A stretch of DNA of 64,000 nucleotides from Alitabrizicola rongguiensis (GTDB taxonomy: Bacteria > Pseudomonadota > Alphaproteobacteria > Rhodobacterales > Rhodobacteraceae). The stretch's first letter is position 1; every line of letters starts with the position of its first letter. The DNA is taken from contig NZ_JAKENF010000003.1 of the NCBI RefSeq assembly GCF_021491355.1, positions 620,001 to 684,000 of the forward strand, written 5' to 3'. A program made the translations under genes and the position numbers. This document shows, piece by piece, positions 8,959-17,052 of this stretch. Below the pieces are notes generated by a model that was given only the letters and a program-made list of their open reading frames with translations, ran no database searches and was not told where the DNA came from.

Positions 8959-9183
8959 GTCGTTTTCCTTCAGACGTGTTGCGCCGGGCGGCGGAATGCC
9001 CCCGGACTGCGGCCGACATGAGCCATGCGGCAGTGCAGCGATATCGCCCTGAAGGCCTATTCTGGCATTCTGCAACCGAAGGTGCAGGGGGTGCGGCGGT
9101 TGCGTGCCGGGGGTGGCGGAGATATACCGACCGTTAACCAAGCCGGGGCACAGTCCGGGCACATCAACAGGTCGGAGGCAATC

Positions 9184-9696
9184 ATGGCGGGTTCGGTCAA
9201 CAAGGTCATTCTGGTCGGCAATCTCGGGCGCGACCCGGAAGTCAGGACCTTTGCCAACGGGGGCAAGGTCTGCAACCTGCGCATCGCCACCTCGGAAACC
9301 TGGCGCGACAAGGCCAGCGGCGAACGCAAGGAACGCACGGAATGGCACTCGGTTGCGATCTTCTCGGAACCGCTGGCGAAGATCGCCGAGCAGTACCTGC
9401 GCAAGGGATCGAAGGTTTATATCGAAGGGGCGCTGGAAACCCGCAAATGGCAGGACCAGTCGGGTCAGGACCGTTACACGACTGAAGTCGTGCTGCGGCC
9501 GTTCAGCGGCAACCTGACCCTGCTTGACGGCCGTGAAGGCGGCGGCAGCGGTGGCGGCTTCGACGATCGCAGCGGCTTTGGCGACGACCGGGGCTACCCG
9601 GAAGAGCGCGGCGGCGGTTCGGGCTTTGGCGGCGGGCGCAGCGGCGGTGGTGGCGCGCCGAGCCGCAGCGATCTGGACGACGAGATTCCGTTCTAA
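9184..9696 (+). CDS. ssb: Single-stranded DNA-binding protein
   Basis: The 170-residue protein is SSB, which coats single-stranded DNA in replication, recombination and repair. Residues about 1-110 form the OB fold ([46 protein letters not shown]). A glycine-rich linker follows, and the conserved acidic tail DLDDEIPF recruits partner proteins. GGAGG at 9174-9178 fixes the start at 9184; the in-frame sequence upstream is not SSB-like. It stands alone, with no uvrA visible next to it. Confidence 0.97.
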   Translation: MAGSVNKVILVGNLGRDPEVRTFANGGKVCNLRIATSETWRDKASGERKERTEWHSVAIFSEPLAKIAEQYLRKGSKVYIEGALETRKWQDQSGQDRYTTEVVLRPFSGNLTLLDGREGGGSGGGFDDRSGFGDDRGYPEERGGGSGFGGGRSGGGGAPSRSDLDDEIPF

Positions 9697-9883
9697 GGCC
9701 TGGAACGCGCCCCGCCCGTCTGACATTCGACTCGGCCGCGGCCTATCTTGTCGGCGCATCCGGCGGGCGTCCGGCTGGAGAGCCGTTCTGTCGACCTGGC
9801 CAAACAGACTTTCCAGACCTGTGGCAGACGGACTGTTTTCGCGACCACATCCGCAAGGCCTGCAGCCCCGCCCGATAGGACTC
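9697..9883. other. Spacer between convergent ssb and idi
   Basis: This 187-bp spacer contains a plus-strand open stretch ending at the TAG just before 9883 that reads in a protein-like way (for example DFPDLWQTDCFRDHIRKAC) but has no start codon I can support. It may be a remnant or chance. No strong terminator hairpin was seen. Confidence 0.3.
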
Positions 9884-10444
9884 TCACCCGGCCGCTGGAA
9901 AGATCCGGTCGCGATGTTCGGCCAGATAGATGCGCAGCCATGGCGTAAACCGCTCGGGCGCGTCGGCGATTTCCCGGGCCAACCCCTCAAGATCGATCCA
10001 GCGCGTGTCCTGCACCTCGTCGGGAACCGGGACCACCTGCAGATCGGGTCCGGCTTCTGCCAGAAGGATATCGACCACCTCGTGTTCGGTCAGCCCGCCA
10101 CCGACATCGGCGCGGTATTCGACCGTTTCGGACAGCACCGGAACCAGCCCCTCGATGCCGAGTTCCTCGCGCAGGCGGCGGGTGGCGCAATCGACGGCGG
10201 TCTCATCCCAATGCGGATGGGTGCAGCAGGTGTTCGTCCACAGCCCAGGCGTGTGATACTTGGAGTCAGCGCGACGCTGCAGCAGGATCTGCCGCCCGCG
10301 TGTCACGAAGACCGAGATGGCCGGATGGCGCAGACCACGGCGATGCACCTCGATCTTGTCGACAGGGACCAGCTCACCGGCAACCCAGGCCGGGATGAAG
10401 TTGTCCGCCGTCAGACGGTCTGACTGGTTCCGGGACCCCGTCAC
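9884..10444 (-). CDS. idi: Isopentenyl-diphosphate delta-isomerase, type I
   Basis: The 186-residue Nudix-fold enzyme interconverts isopentenyl and dimethylallyl diphosphate, supplying the isoprenoid pathway. Family marks are TNTCCTHPHW with the catalytic cysteine, RRLREELGIEG and EHEVVDILL with metal-binding glutamates. The start is taken as GTG 10444, which overlaps the stop codon of the upstream carrier gene (GTGA), with GGAGAG just upstream; no in-frame ATG exists near the expected N-terminus. In phototrophic Rhodobacter this gene follows bchP in the photosynthesis cluster. Here it directly follows an orf428-type carrier instead. Confidence 0.92.
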   Translation of the reverse strand: MTGSRNQSDRLTADNFIPAWVAGELVPVDKIEVHRRGLRHPAISVFVTRGRQILLQRRADSKYHTPGLWTNTCCTHPHWDETAVDCATRRLREELGIEGLVPVLSETVEYRADVGGGLTEHEVVDILLAEAGPDLQVVPVPDEVQDTRWIDLEGLAREIADAPERFTPWLRIYLAEHRDRIFPAAG

Positions 10445-11730
10445 GTTGTCTCTCCCTTCGCTGCGGTCATCTGCAGCCGAGGCTTGTCGGCCTCTGCAAT
10501 GGCGCTCCCGGCGAGCAGCGCCGAGAACAGGAACAATAAGGCTTCCACCATGAAAACCGGCGTGAAGGCAAGCTGAACCGGCAAGACAAGACGCAGGAGA
10601 TCGACCGCAACTGCCCCGAGAAGTCCCCCAAATCCCGACGCAACCGCCTGTGCCGCCCCCCAGATGCCCAGCCTTGTGCCTTCTCGCCCCTCTCGCCCCG
10701 CGCTTGCCAACCGCATCATGGCAGCAACCATCGCCATCGCGAAGACGCCATTGCAGATACCCAGCATGGCAACGAAAGGCAGCAGCCGACCAGCCTGAAG
10801 CGGTCCGGCCAGGCCGATCGCCACCAGCGCCGCGGCCGAGCCGACGCACCCTGCAACGACCCAATGGTGGAGCTTGCCCATCCGCAATCCGGTTGCAACT
10901 ACCCCCGTAGTCGCCATTCCCACCAAAACTCCGCCGCTCTGAACACCTTGCATCCTCGTGGTTTCACCCGGGGTAAAGCCAAAGACGAGCCCTGCATAGG
11001 GCTCAAGGATCAGGTCCTGCAGGAAGTAGGTCGTGATCGACAGGGCCACGAACAGCGCAAGGCGGCGCGCGGGAGGCTCGGCCCATATTTCGGTCAGTCC
11101 CTCGCGCAATGGCTGATGGGTTTCGGGCGGCGTCAGTGGCAGGCGACGCTCGATACCTGCAACAGCCACCACCGCGAGCGCCATTGCCATCGTCGCGACC
11201 AGAAGCACGATCTGGACCAAGCGCGCGGGCGAAAAGGGATCGATCAGCGTCCCGACGATCACGGCGGAGCTCGTACCGCCGAGCAGCAGCATCAGCCAGA
11301 CGACCGTCGCCGCGCCGGCGCGGCGTTCGAACGGTGTAGCTGCGGCGACGAGTGCCAGAAGCGACGTTCCGGCGGCCCCTGCCCCTGCCCCGATCATCGC
11401 ATAGGCGACGACCGACAGCAGCAGGCTCGCCACCGGCATTTCGCCATGGAGCCCGACTGCCAGGGCTGCGAGCACCCCTCCCACGGACAGCAGGGCGACA
11501 CCGGTCAGGATCAGCGGCGTCCTACGCCCGCCCAGGTCAGATCGATGACCCCAGCCGGGACGGGTGAGCTGCAGGATATAGTAGAGCCCGACAAGCAACC
11601 CCGGAACGAGCGCGGGAAGACCGAGCTCGACGACCATCACCCGATTGAGGGTCGAAACCATCAGGACGGTGATCGACCCGATGGCGTAGTTCACAAGGCC
11701 CAGTCGAAACACACCTGCCCAGTTCAGCAT
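10441..11730 (-). CDS. PucC/BCD-family major facilitator (orf428 type)
   Basis: The 429-residue, 12-helix membrane protein resembles the PucC family, which helps deliver bacteriochlorophyll or assemble antenna complexes. It matches best the orf428-type member encoded between bchG and bchP in Rhodobacter. The N-terminus has RLGLVNYAIG, STLNRVMVVELGLPALVPG and TRPGWGHRSDLGGRRTPLI. The gene starts at ATG 11730 and overlaps idi by four bases, giving translational coupling. Neither bchG nor bchP is adjacent: upstream is a copper protein on the opposite strand. Whether the cell is phototrophic cannot be told from this window. Confidence 0.85.
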   Translation of the reverse strand: MLNWAGVFRLGLVNYAIGSITVLMVSTLNRVMVVELGLPALVPGLLVGLYYILQLTRPGWGHRSDLGGRRTPLILTGVALLSVGGVLAALAVGLHGEMPVASLLLSVVAYAMIGAGAGAAGTSLLALVAAATPFERRAGAATVVWLMLLLGGTSSAVIVGTLIDPFSPARLVQIVLLVATMAMALAVVAVAGIERRLPLTPPETHQPLREGLTEIWAEPPARRLALFVALSITTYFLQDLILEPYAGLVFGFTPGETTRMQGVQSGGVLVGMATTGVVATGLRMGKLHHWVVAGCVGSAAALVAIGLAGPLQAGRLLPFVAMLGICNGVFAMAMVAAMMRLASAGREGREGTRLGIWGAAQAVASGFGGLLGAVAVDLLRLVLPVQLAFTPVFMVEALLFLFSALLAGSAIAEADKPRLQMTAAKGETT

Positions 11731-11897
11731 GATCTCTTCCGCTGGTCAGCCACTAACTTCGCCCTCCGACAAGAGCGTGGGACTGGGCGGAAACTCAAGC
11801 CCCAATTCCGGTCCCGCAGCGCAGTGGCAGCCTGACGATGGTTTCTGTTCCTGCCTGAGGGCTTCAATCACCGCGGCAACGCTGCTAGGCATGGCCC

Positions 11898-12275
11898 ATG
11901 CCTGCCCGCCGAACCACCCTTGCGACTTTTGCCCTGAGGCTGCTTCTGGCTTTGGCCTTGGTGGCGACAGGCTGGAGCAGCCGACCACTTCTTCTGGCCG
12001 AAGAGGCAGCGCTCCAGCAGTTCGTGCTGCAGGGCGGATCGATGGCCGATCTCTGCGATGAGACCGGAGCGATCGGCAGCTCCGGTTCGCGACACGGCCA
12101 TGACTGCCAGACCTGCTGTCTGGCCGGTAGCCCGGTGCTGTTGCCCGAACGGTCTGCGATCAGTCACGGTCCTGTCAGGGTCGCTTTGGCAGCACCTGCT
12201 GTTCTGCCGGGATTTCCGGTTCTGGCGCCAGGTTGGAACGCGGCCGCGCCGCGCGGTCCCCCGGGACTGGTCTGA
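11898..12275 (+). CDS. DUF2946-like secreted Cys/His protein
   Basis: The 125-residue protein has an N-terminal hydrophobic signal (FALRLLLALALVATGW) and a Cys/His cluster, HGHDCQTCCLAG, near residues 67-78. This resembles DUF2946 proteins that sit next to periplasmic copper chaperones. It precedes the PCuAC gene by 45 bp on the same strand, so a role in copper handling is inferred. The tail is rich in alanine and proline. Start ATG 11898 is the best candidate; an AGG lies about ten bases upstream. Confidence 0.6.
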   Translation: MPARRTTLATFALRLLLALALVATGWSSRPLLLAEEAALQQFVLQGGSMADLCDETGAIGSSGSRHGHDCQTCCLAGSPVLLPERSAISHGPVRVALAAPAVLPGFPVLAPGWNAAAPRGPPGLV

Positions 12276-12320
12276 GCCGCATTCATCTTCCCACGGAATC
12301 CTGTCTTTCGGAGTTACTCC

Positions 12321-12815
12321 ATGACACTTACGCGTCTTTTCGGGCTGACCGCAGCCCTGTTCGTTGCCACGTCTGCCGCAGCCCATGAATTCAAGGTCGG
12401 CACACTCGAGATCATTCACCCGAGCATTCCCCAGCCCGCCGCAACCGCCATGGCCGCAGGCGGATATTTGGCCATCAGCAACGAAGGCCCCGAGCCTGAT
12501 CGGCTGATCGGCGCCCGGGCCGATTTCGCCAAAGAAACGTCTATCCATGAATCGAAGACCGATGCGGCCGGCGTGACCTCTATGTCGGAGGTCAAGGGCA
12601 TCGACATCCCGCCGGGCGACACCGCCGTGCTTGAGCGGGGCGGCTATCACATCATGTTCATGGGTCTGAGCCAGCCGCTGAAGGAAGGCGACATGGTGCC
12701 GGTTACGCTTATCTTCGAAAAGGCCGGCGAGGTCCCTGTCGAGTTCATGGTCGATCCCGCCAACGGCGAAGCCGACCACTCGCAGCACACCCATTCCAGC
12801 GGCACGGGTGGCTGA
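12321..12815 (+). CDS. Periplasmic copper chaperone PCuAC
   Basis: The 164-residue protein has a signal peptide (cleavage after SAAA, before HEF) and the PCuAC (DUF461) fold. The copper-site pattern is visible: a His-Met pair spaced about 12 apart in HESKTDAAGVTSM, and downstream YHIMFMGL giving the HxM part. These proteins deliver Cu(I) to the CuA or CuB site of cytochrome c oxidase. A His-rich tail (HSQHTHSS) may add a second metal site. GGAG precedes the ATG. It probably forms an operon with the DUF2946-like gene, closed by a hairpin at 12825-12858. Confidence 0.9.
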   Translation: MTLTRLFGLTAALFVATSAAAHEFKVGTLEIIHPSIPQPAATAMAAGGYLAISNEGPEPDRLIGARADFAKETSIHESKTDAAGVTSMSEVKGIDIPPGDTAVLERGGYHIMFMGLSQPLKEGDMVPVTLIFEKAGEVPVEFMVDPANGEADHSQHTHSSGTGG

Positions 12816-12824
12816 ACCTTGTCG

Positions 12825-12858
12825 GGCAGGCAAGGCGTCGACAGACCCCTTGCCTGCC
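12825..12858 (+). terminator. Hairpin after the copper-chaperone gene
   Basis: An 11-bp perfect stem (12825-12835 with 12848-12858, GGCAGGCAAGG and its complement) begins nine bases after the PCuAC stop. No strong T-run follows. It separates the copper genes from tRNA-Gly. Confidence 0.6.
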
Positions 12859-12904
12859 TCCGCCCGATTGGCTACATCCTGCGCATCTGCCTGGCAGAGA
12901 GCGG

Positions 12905-12978
12905 GCGGGTGTAGCTCAATGGTAGAGCCGCAGCTTCCCAAGCTGATGACGAGGGTTCGATTCCCTTCACCCGCTCCA
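12905..12978 (+). tRNA. tRNA-Gly(CCC)
   Basis: A 74-nt cloverleaf with acceptor stem GCGGGTG/CACCCGC, D arm GCTC-AATGGTA-GAGC, anticodon loop TTCCCAA (anticodon CCC), T arm with loop TTCGATT, and an encoded CCA at 12976-12978. The outermost anticodon-stem pair is mismatched. Its 3' half (12942-12978) has a degenerate copy at 13945-13981. Confidence 0.95.
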
Positions 12979-12999
12979 TCTGACTGCTGCAGCTACTCA

Positions 13000-13629
13000 T
13001 CACGCATGACGCGCGCGCCGGCGACGCAGAAGCGCCACGCTACCGATGGCACTCAGCATCAGCACGCCGCCAGCAGGCAGCGGGACCGGCGCCGGAACTG
13101 GTGTGGTCGTGATGTTCGAGAACTCGATCGAGTTGCCCGATGACCAGAAATCGACGCGGTTGAACGTGAAACCCTTCACGGACAACAAAGCGGCACCAAG
13201 TCCTTCCGCCACACCTTTCAGGCTTGCGATGGTGATGTTCAGCGCTGCGCCCGTGACAGTGTCTCGGAGCGTGATCCTGTTGTAGGTATCGACCGAGCCC
13301 CAAAGCAGGCTGAGCGCCGAGGAGCGACCCACCTTCAAGGTCGCCGTCTGACCATCGTGCACGCGAAAATAGGTTGCTCGACGATCAGCATCACTTGCAA
13401 AGGTATCTGCGCCATTTTCGAACGTGGAGCGGTATTGGCCGCTTACACTGCCGGAGACGATATCCGGACCGGCCAGCCAAGAGGCGCCCGACTGCAGATC
13501 GGTGCTTCTCGAAGCGTCAACGAGGTTTCGACCATCGTTCTTGAACGTGATTGTAGCTGCCGAAGATCCTTGAACGGTCGCAACAGCCAGTACGACACCA
13601 AGGACAAAACCACGAAAGGGCGAAGACAT
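13000..13629 (-). CDS. VPLPA-CTERM exported surface protein
   Basis: The 209-residue protein has a signal peptide (FRGFVLGVVLAVATVQGSSA) and at the C-terminus the sorting tripartite signal VPLPAGG, a hydrophobic helix (VLMLSAIGSVALL) and a basic cluster RRRRARH. This is the VPLPA-CTERM variant of PEP-CTERM, processed by a rhodobacterial exosortase that is not encoded in this window. The middle is beta-rich, with no domain I know. I prefer ATG 13629 to the ATG seven codons upstream because an AGG lies nine bases before it and the signal peptide then begins properly. It is the only clear gene between tRNA-Gly and the tRNA fragment at 13945. Confidence 0.8.
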   Translation of the reverse strand: MSSPFRGFVLGVVLAVATVQGSSAATITFKNDGRNLVDASRSTDLQSGASWLAGPDIVSGSVSGQYRSTFENGADTFASDADRRATYFRVHDGQTATLKVGRSSALSLLWGSVDTYNRITLRDTVTGAALNITIASLKGVAEGLGAALLSVKGFTFNRVDFWSSGNSIEFSNITTTPVPAPVPLPAGGVLMLSAIGSVALLRRRRARHA

Positions 13630-13944
13630 ACCATAACACCTTTTTGCCACGGTTCGGGCCGCCCCCGCCTAGAACCCGCCGCAATTGGAACACCCCCGCC
13701 ATATACCTGCCATATTTCAGCCTGTCAAAAATCACGCGTTATCAGCAACCTACGACAGCCGATTGCATTCTGGGACGTGTCCAATAGCTCGACAGATGGA
13801 TTGCGTTGCCATGTTGTGGACACAATCCAACGGCCCGTACGAAAATCATGATTCGCGGCGGCGGCGAATCCCTATGGCCGTGAACCAGGCGACCTCGCGG
13901 CCGTCCTGCCAGATCACCCAGTCATCCGGGCCGCTGCCTGCCCC

Positions 13945-13981
13945 GCTGACGAAGAGGATTCAATTTCCTTCATCCGCTCCA
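13945..13981 (+). repeat. Degenerate copy of the tRNA-Gly 3' half (att-like)
   Basis: This 37-nt block matches the 3' half of the tRNA-Gly gene (12942-12978) at 31 of 37 positions, including the terminal CCGCTCCA. Five of the six differences are transitions. A direct repeat of a tRNA 3' end about 1.0 kb downstream in the same orientation is the classic footprint of site-specific integration into a tRNA gene. No integrase is left between the copies. Confidence 0.75.
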
Positions 13982-14245
13982 ATCGCCATCCTGCAATGAA
14001 CGGCGCCCAGACCGCGCAGTCGCGCGATCCTGGATATTCTGCTGGTCAATTCGGCCGCTGCAGCGCATAGAGAATCGTGACCGTCGGCAATCTTTGTTTC
14101 CCGGCGGAACTTTCTCCGACAAGACGACCCGCTTCACCAAGCCTGAGACGGATGCCACCGCAGGGCGTCTGACATCTGTTTCGTCATTTCGCTTGGCGGG
14201 CGGTCTCGGTCCGCCGCCAGAACATCCCAATGGAAGGACCAGACC

Positions 14246-14431
14246 ATAGGTTTCTCTTCGCCGAAAAAACCGCTCGACCTTGCCGATTTCCTCAGCCGCA
14301 AGGGCATTCCCCGGCGTTCGCGCTACGCCTACTCCAGCCGTGCCGTAGGTGAGTCCGAGCCTGCAGACGAGGACGATGCCGATGCCATTGGCGCGGTCAG
14401 GAGTGGAGGAACGGGCAAGACCGAGGGCTGA
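14246..14431 (+). pseudogene. Short ORF with ATA in place of the start codon
   Basis: A frame of about 61 codons runs from ATA 14246 to TGA 14429. The upstream GGAAGG (14233-14238) lies eight bases before the ATA, the correct spacing for a ribosome-binding site, while no ATG, GTG or TTG exists in frame between the preceding stop (14144) and the end. The product reads like a real protein: SPKKPLDLADFLSRKGIP, then an RRSRYAYSSR basic part and an acidic tail. I cannot assign a family. It may be a gene inactivated by a G-to-A change, or one started at a rare codon. Confidence 0.4.
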
Positions 14432-14647
14432 ACGGCGCGGTCGCCCGGAATTCTTTCCCGCGAAACCAAGGGGTAACGTGAGATCGACGGCAAATCCGCC
14501 GATAGTGCTATCAATCCTCGTGGGTTGCGGATATGACCGCGTGGCACATCTTATTTTCGGACCGCTTCCTTTTCGGCACGGCTTTCGATCTTCAGCTATG
14601 CCAGACCGCTGCGCTGTGTGGGCGGTACTAAGATAAGGAATATCACA

Positions 14648-14854
14648 ATGGCCAATGGCACCGTGAAATGGTTCAACGCAACCAAAGGTTTCGGTTTCAT
14701 CGCTCCCGAGCGCGGCGGCAAGGACGTTTTCGTCCATGTCAGCGCGCTTGAGCGTGCGGGCATCCAGCGTCTTGACGATGGTCAGGCCGTGACGTTCGAC
14801 ATCGAATCCGGCCGTGACGGTCGTGAATCGGCGATGAACCTCGCTCTGGCGTGA
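14648..14854 (+). CDS. Cold-shock protein (CspA family)
   Basis: The 68-residue single-domain protein binds single-stranded RNA and DNA. It has both RNP motifs, KGFGFI near residues 14-19 and DVFVHVSAL near 28-36. The start at ATG 14648 follows AGGAA nine bases upstream. The upstream leader is long and free of genes, as is usual for csp genes, whose 5' untranslated RNA is often regulatory. A rho-independent terminator follows at 14885. Unlike two-domain Csp proteins of some alphaproteobacteria, this one has only one domain. Confidence 0.95.
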   Translation: MANGTVKWFNATKGFGFIAPERGGKDVFVHVSALERAGIQRLDDGQAVTFDIESGRDGRESAMNLALA

Positions 14855-14884
14855 TCGTCTGATCGACGCGAGACTGCTTTTGAG

Positions 14885-14912
14885 AGGCCCGGGCAGATCG
14901 TCCGGGCCTTTC
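14885..14912 (+). terminator. Rho-independent terminator after the cold-shock gene
   Basis: An 8-bp stem (AGGCCCGG 14885-14892 with CCGGGCCT 14902-14909) is followed by a short T-run. It lies 31 bases after the stop codon. Confidence 0.8.
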
Positions 14913-14996
14913 GCATTCCGGATGGTGGCCGCACCCTTCCCTTCGCTGCGCCGAACCGATAGCCAAGGCGCGTCAACGGCTTCGAAGGAGCATCCC

Positions 14997-15344
14997 ATGA
15001 CCATCACCCGTCTTGAGACCGGCGCGCGCATGTCGAACGCGGTCATCCACAATGGCACGATCTATCTGGCCGGCATTGTCGGTGAGCCCGGCGAAAGCGT
15101 CGGCGCCCAGACCCGTACGATCCTTGCCGAGATCGACCGCCTGCTGGCGCTGGCGGGTTCGGACAAGACGAAGATCCTCAAGGCGCAGATCTGGCTGGCC
15201 GACATCTCGACCTTCGACCAGATGAACGCCGAATGGGACGCCTGGGTGCCTCAGGGCCACACCCCGGCCCGCGCGACCGGCGAGGCGAAGCTTGCGACGC
15301 CCGACTACAAGGTCGAGATCATCGTGACCGCCGCTCAGGCTTGA
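14997..15344 (+). CDS. RidA/YjgF-family protein
   Basis: The 115-residue protein belongs to the RidA superfamily, whose archetype hydrolyses reactive enamines and imines made by pyridoxal-phosphate enzymes. Seen here are GTIYLAGIVGEPGE, the DKTKILKAQIWLADI segment and PARATGEAKLATP, whose arginine aligns with the substrate-binding arginine of the family. The subfamily is uncertain, since many do not act on 2-aminoacrylate. GAAGGAG at 14984-14990 sets the start at 14997. The gene is followed by copy B of the hairpin-plus-tail repeat. Confidence 0.85.
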   Translation: MTITRLETGARMSNAVIHNGTIYLAGIVGEPGESVGAQTRTILAEIDRLLALAGSDKTKILKAQIWLADISTFDQMNAEWDAWVPQGHTPARATGEAKLATPDYKVEIIVTAAQA

Positions 15345-15353
15345 CCCTTGGAA

Positions 15354-15404
15354 GTGGGGGCTGTCTGCCCCCACACCCCCGAGGATATTTCCAAACAGAA
15401 GAAG
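15354..15404 (+). repeat. Hairpin-plus-tail intergenic repeat, copy B
   Basis: An 8-bp stem (15354-15361 with 15367-15374) and 5-nt loop is followed by ACCCCCG, AGGATATTT and AACAGAAGAAG. It starts nine bases after the ridA stop, between convergent ridA and pgi. The layout matches copy A at 4520-4571 (minus strand). In place it could act as a terminator for ridA, but the tail is not T-rich. Confidence 0.7.
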
Positions 15405-15421
15405 GGGTTTGCGGGTCGTTC

Positions 15422-17029
15422 TCAGGCCGTCAGGTAAGCCACCAGCTGCTGAGTAGAGCCGTCCTTGGATGCCGCGCTTTCCTTGCCCTCAAGGATAGGT
15501 GCCAGCGCCAGGGCCAACTCCTTGCCGAGTTCCACACCCCACTGGTCGAAGCTGTTGATCCCGAGGATCACCCCCTCGACGAAGACCCGGTGCTCGTAAA
15601 GCGCGATGATCTGTCCGAGCGTGTAGGGATCGAGGGTCGGATAGGCGAGCGTGGTCGAGGGGCGATTGCCGGGGAAAACCCTATGGCGCGCCTGACGGTC
15701 GAGCTCAGCGCCGGTCAGACCCTTCTTCGCCATGATCGCCCGTGCCTCGTCGAGGCTCCGGCCGCGCAGAAGCGCCTCTGATTGTGCAAGGCAGTTGGCA
15801 ACCAGCAGGCGATGCTGATGGGCGAGCGCGGGTTCGTGGCCGGTCTTGGCCAGCAGGAACTCGCAGGGAATGACGCGAGTGCCCTGATGGATGAGCTGGT
15901 AGAAGGCGTGCTGTCCATTGGTGCCCGGTTCGCCCCAGACAACCGGACCGGAATTGCGCGTCAGCATGGAGCCATCCATGGCCACGCGCTTGCCGTTAGA
16001 TTCCATCTCGAGCTGCTGCAGGTAGGCGGGCAGACGCGACAGGCGCTGGTCATAGGGCAGAACCGCACGGGTGGCATGACCGCAGATCTGATTGTGCCAG
16101 ATCCCGACCAGCGCAAGGAGCACCGGCAGGTTCTGGCGGAAGGGCGCCTCGCGGAAATGCCGGTCCATGGCCGCGCCACCGGCCAGAAAGCGCGCGAAAT
16201 CCTCGGGCCCGATCGCGATCATCAGGCTCAGGCCGATTGGCCCCCACATCGAATAGCGCCCGCCGACCCAGTCCTCGAAGCCGAAGACCCGGTCGGGTGC
16301 GATGCCGAAAGCGGCTGTCTTGTCTGCGGCGGTCGAGACGGCGGCGAACTGCGCCGCCGGGTTGGCTACGCTGGCCGACATCCAGTGCTTTGCCGTCTCG
16401 GCGTTGGTCATCGTCTCGATGGTCGTGAAGGTCTTGGAGGCGACGATCACCAACGTCGTGGTCGGATCAAGGTCCTTCAGCACGTCATGGGCATGGGCGC
16501 CGTCAACGTTGGAGATGAAATGGCAGCGCGGACCATCGGCATAGGGCTCGAGCGCCAGAACCGCCATTGCCGGTCCGAGATCGGAGCCGCCGATGCCGAT
16601 GTTGACCACATCGGTGATCGGTCCGCCCTGCCCGGCAAAGTGGCCGGTGCGGACGGCGGTGGCGAAATCCTGCATCCGGCGGTAGGTCTCCCGCACGGGC
16701 GGCATGACGTTCACGCCATCAACAAAGACATCGGTGTCGAGGTTGCGCAGCGCGGTGTGCAGCACGGCGCGGCCTTCGGTCTCGTTGATCTTTACCCCGG
16801 TGAACATCGCCTCGCGCTTGCCGACCACGTCGGCGGATTCGGCGAGTTTGACAAGCAGATCAATCCCTTCCGCGTCGATGTTCGTCTTGGAATAGTCGAA
16901 GAGCATATCGCCCAGCCGGGCAGTGAAGTCAGCAGCACGCGACGTGTCGCGAAACAGATCGAGGATGGGGCGCTCCTGCACCCGGTCGTGATGCGCGGCC
17001 AAGGCCTGCCAGCTTTTCTCGATGCTCAT
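15422..17029 (-). CDS. pgi: Glucose-6-phosphate isomerase
   Basis: The 535-residue cytosolic enzyme interconverts glucose 6-phosphate and fructose 6-phosphate. Typical segments are [28 protein letters not shown] with the sugar-phosphate loop, [12 protein letters not shown], and near the C-terminus [17 protein letters not shown]. Length is normal for the family. It is the last gene of zwf-pgl-pgi, starting 23 bp after pgl. Together these enzymes channel hexose phosphates into 6-phosphogluconate, as expected where glucose is used by the Entner-Doudoroff route; edd and eda are not in the window. Confidence 0.97.
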   Translation of the reverse strand: MSIEKSWQALAAHHDRVQERPILDLFRDTSRAADFTARLGDMLFDYSKTNIDAEGIDLLVKLAESADVVGKREAMFTGVKINETEGRAVLHTALRNLDTDVFVDGVNVMPPVRETYRRMQDFATAVRTGHFAGQGGPITDVVNIGIGGSDLGPAMAVLALEPYADGPRCHFISNVDGAHAHDVLKDLDPTTTLVIVASKTFTTIETMTNAETAKHWMSASVANPAAQFAAVSTAADKTAAFGIAPDRVFGFEDWVGGRYSMWGPIGLSLMIAIGPEDFARFLAGGAAMDRHFREAPFRQNLPVLLALVGIWHNQICGHATRAVLPYDQRLSRLPAYLQQLEMESNGKRVAMDGSMLTRNSGPVVWGEPGTNGQHAFYQLIHQGTRVIPCEFLLAKTGHEPALAHQHRLLVANCLAQSEALLRGRSLDEARAIMAKKGLTGAELDRQARHRVFPGNRPSTTLAYPTLDPYTLGQIIALYEHRVFVEGVILGINSFDQWGVELGKELALALAPILEGKESAASKDGSTQQLVAYLTA

Positions 17030-17052
17030 GCGTTACTCCCGTCTTTCCCTGT

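Larger units (their letters stand above)
13630..14647. other. About 1 kb of gene-poor, probably decayed sequence
   Basis: No intact gene is supported between the VPLPA-CTERM start and the cold-shock gene. The stretch holds a degenerate tRNA-Gly 3' half (13945-13981), a short open frame with a ribosome-binding site but an ATA where the start should be (14246-14431), an inverted pair around 13777-13825 (GTGTCCA and TGGACAC), and the leader of the cold-shock gene. The long minus-strand frame crossing it has no recognisable protein character. Confidence 0.55.

Noticed and set aside
9693-9941. A short minus-strand frame between ssb and idi
   Set aside because: No recognisable motif and no ribosome-binding site; the region is a spacer between convergent genes.
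12905-14647. An active mobile element next to tRNA-Gly
   Set aside because: No integrase, transposase or plasmid gene is present; only the degenerate tRNA fragment supports past integration.
13970-15058. A 362-codon minus-strand frame across the decayed region and the cold-shock gene
   Set aside because: It crosses csp and ridA in antisense, has no conserved motif and is likely a chance open frame.
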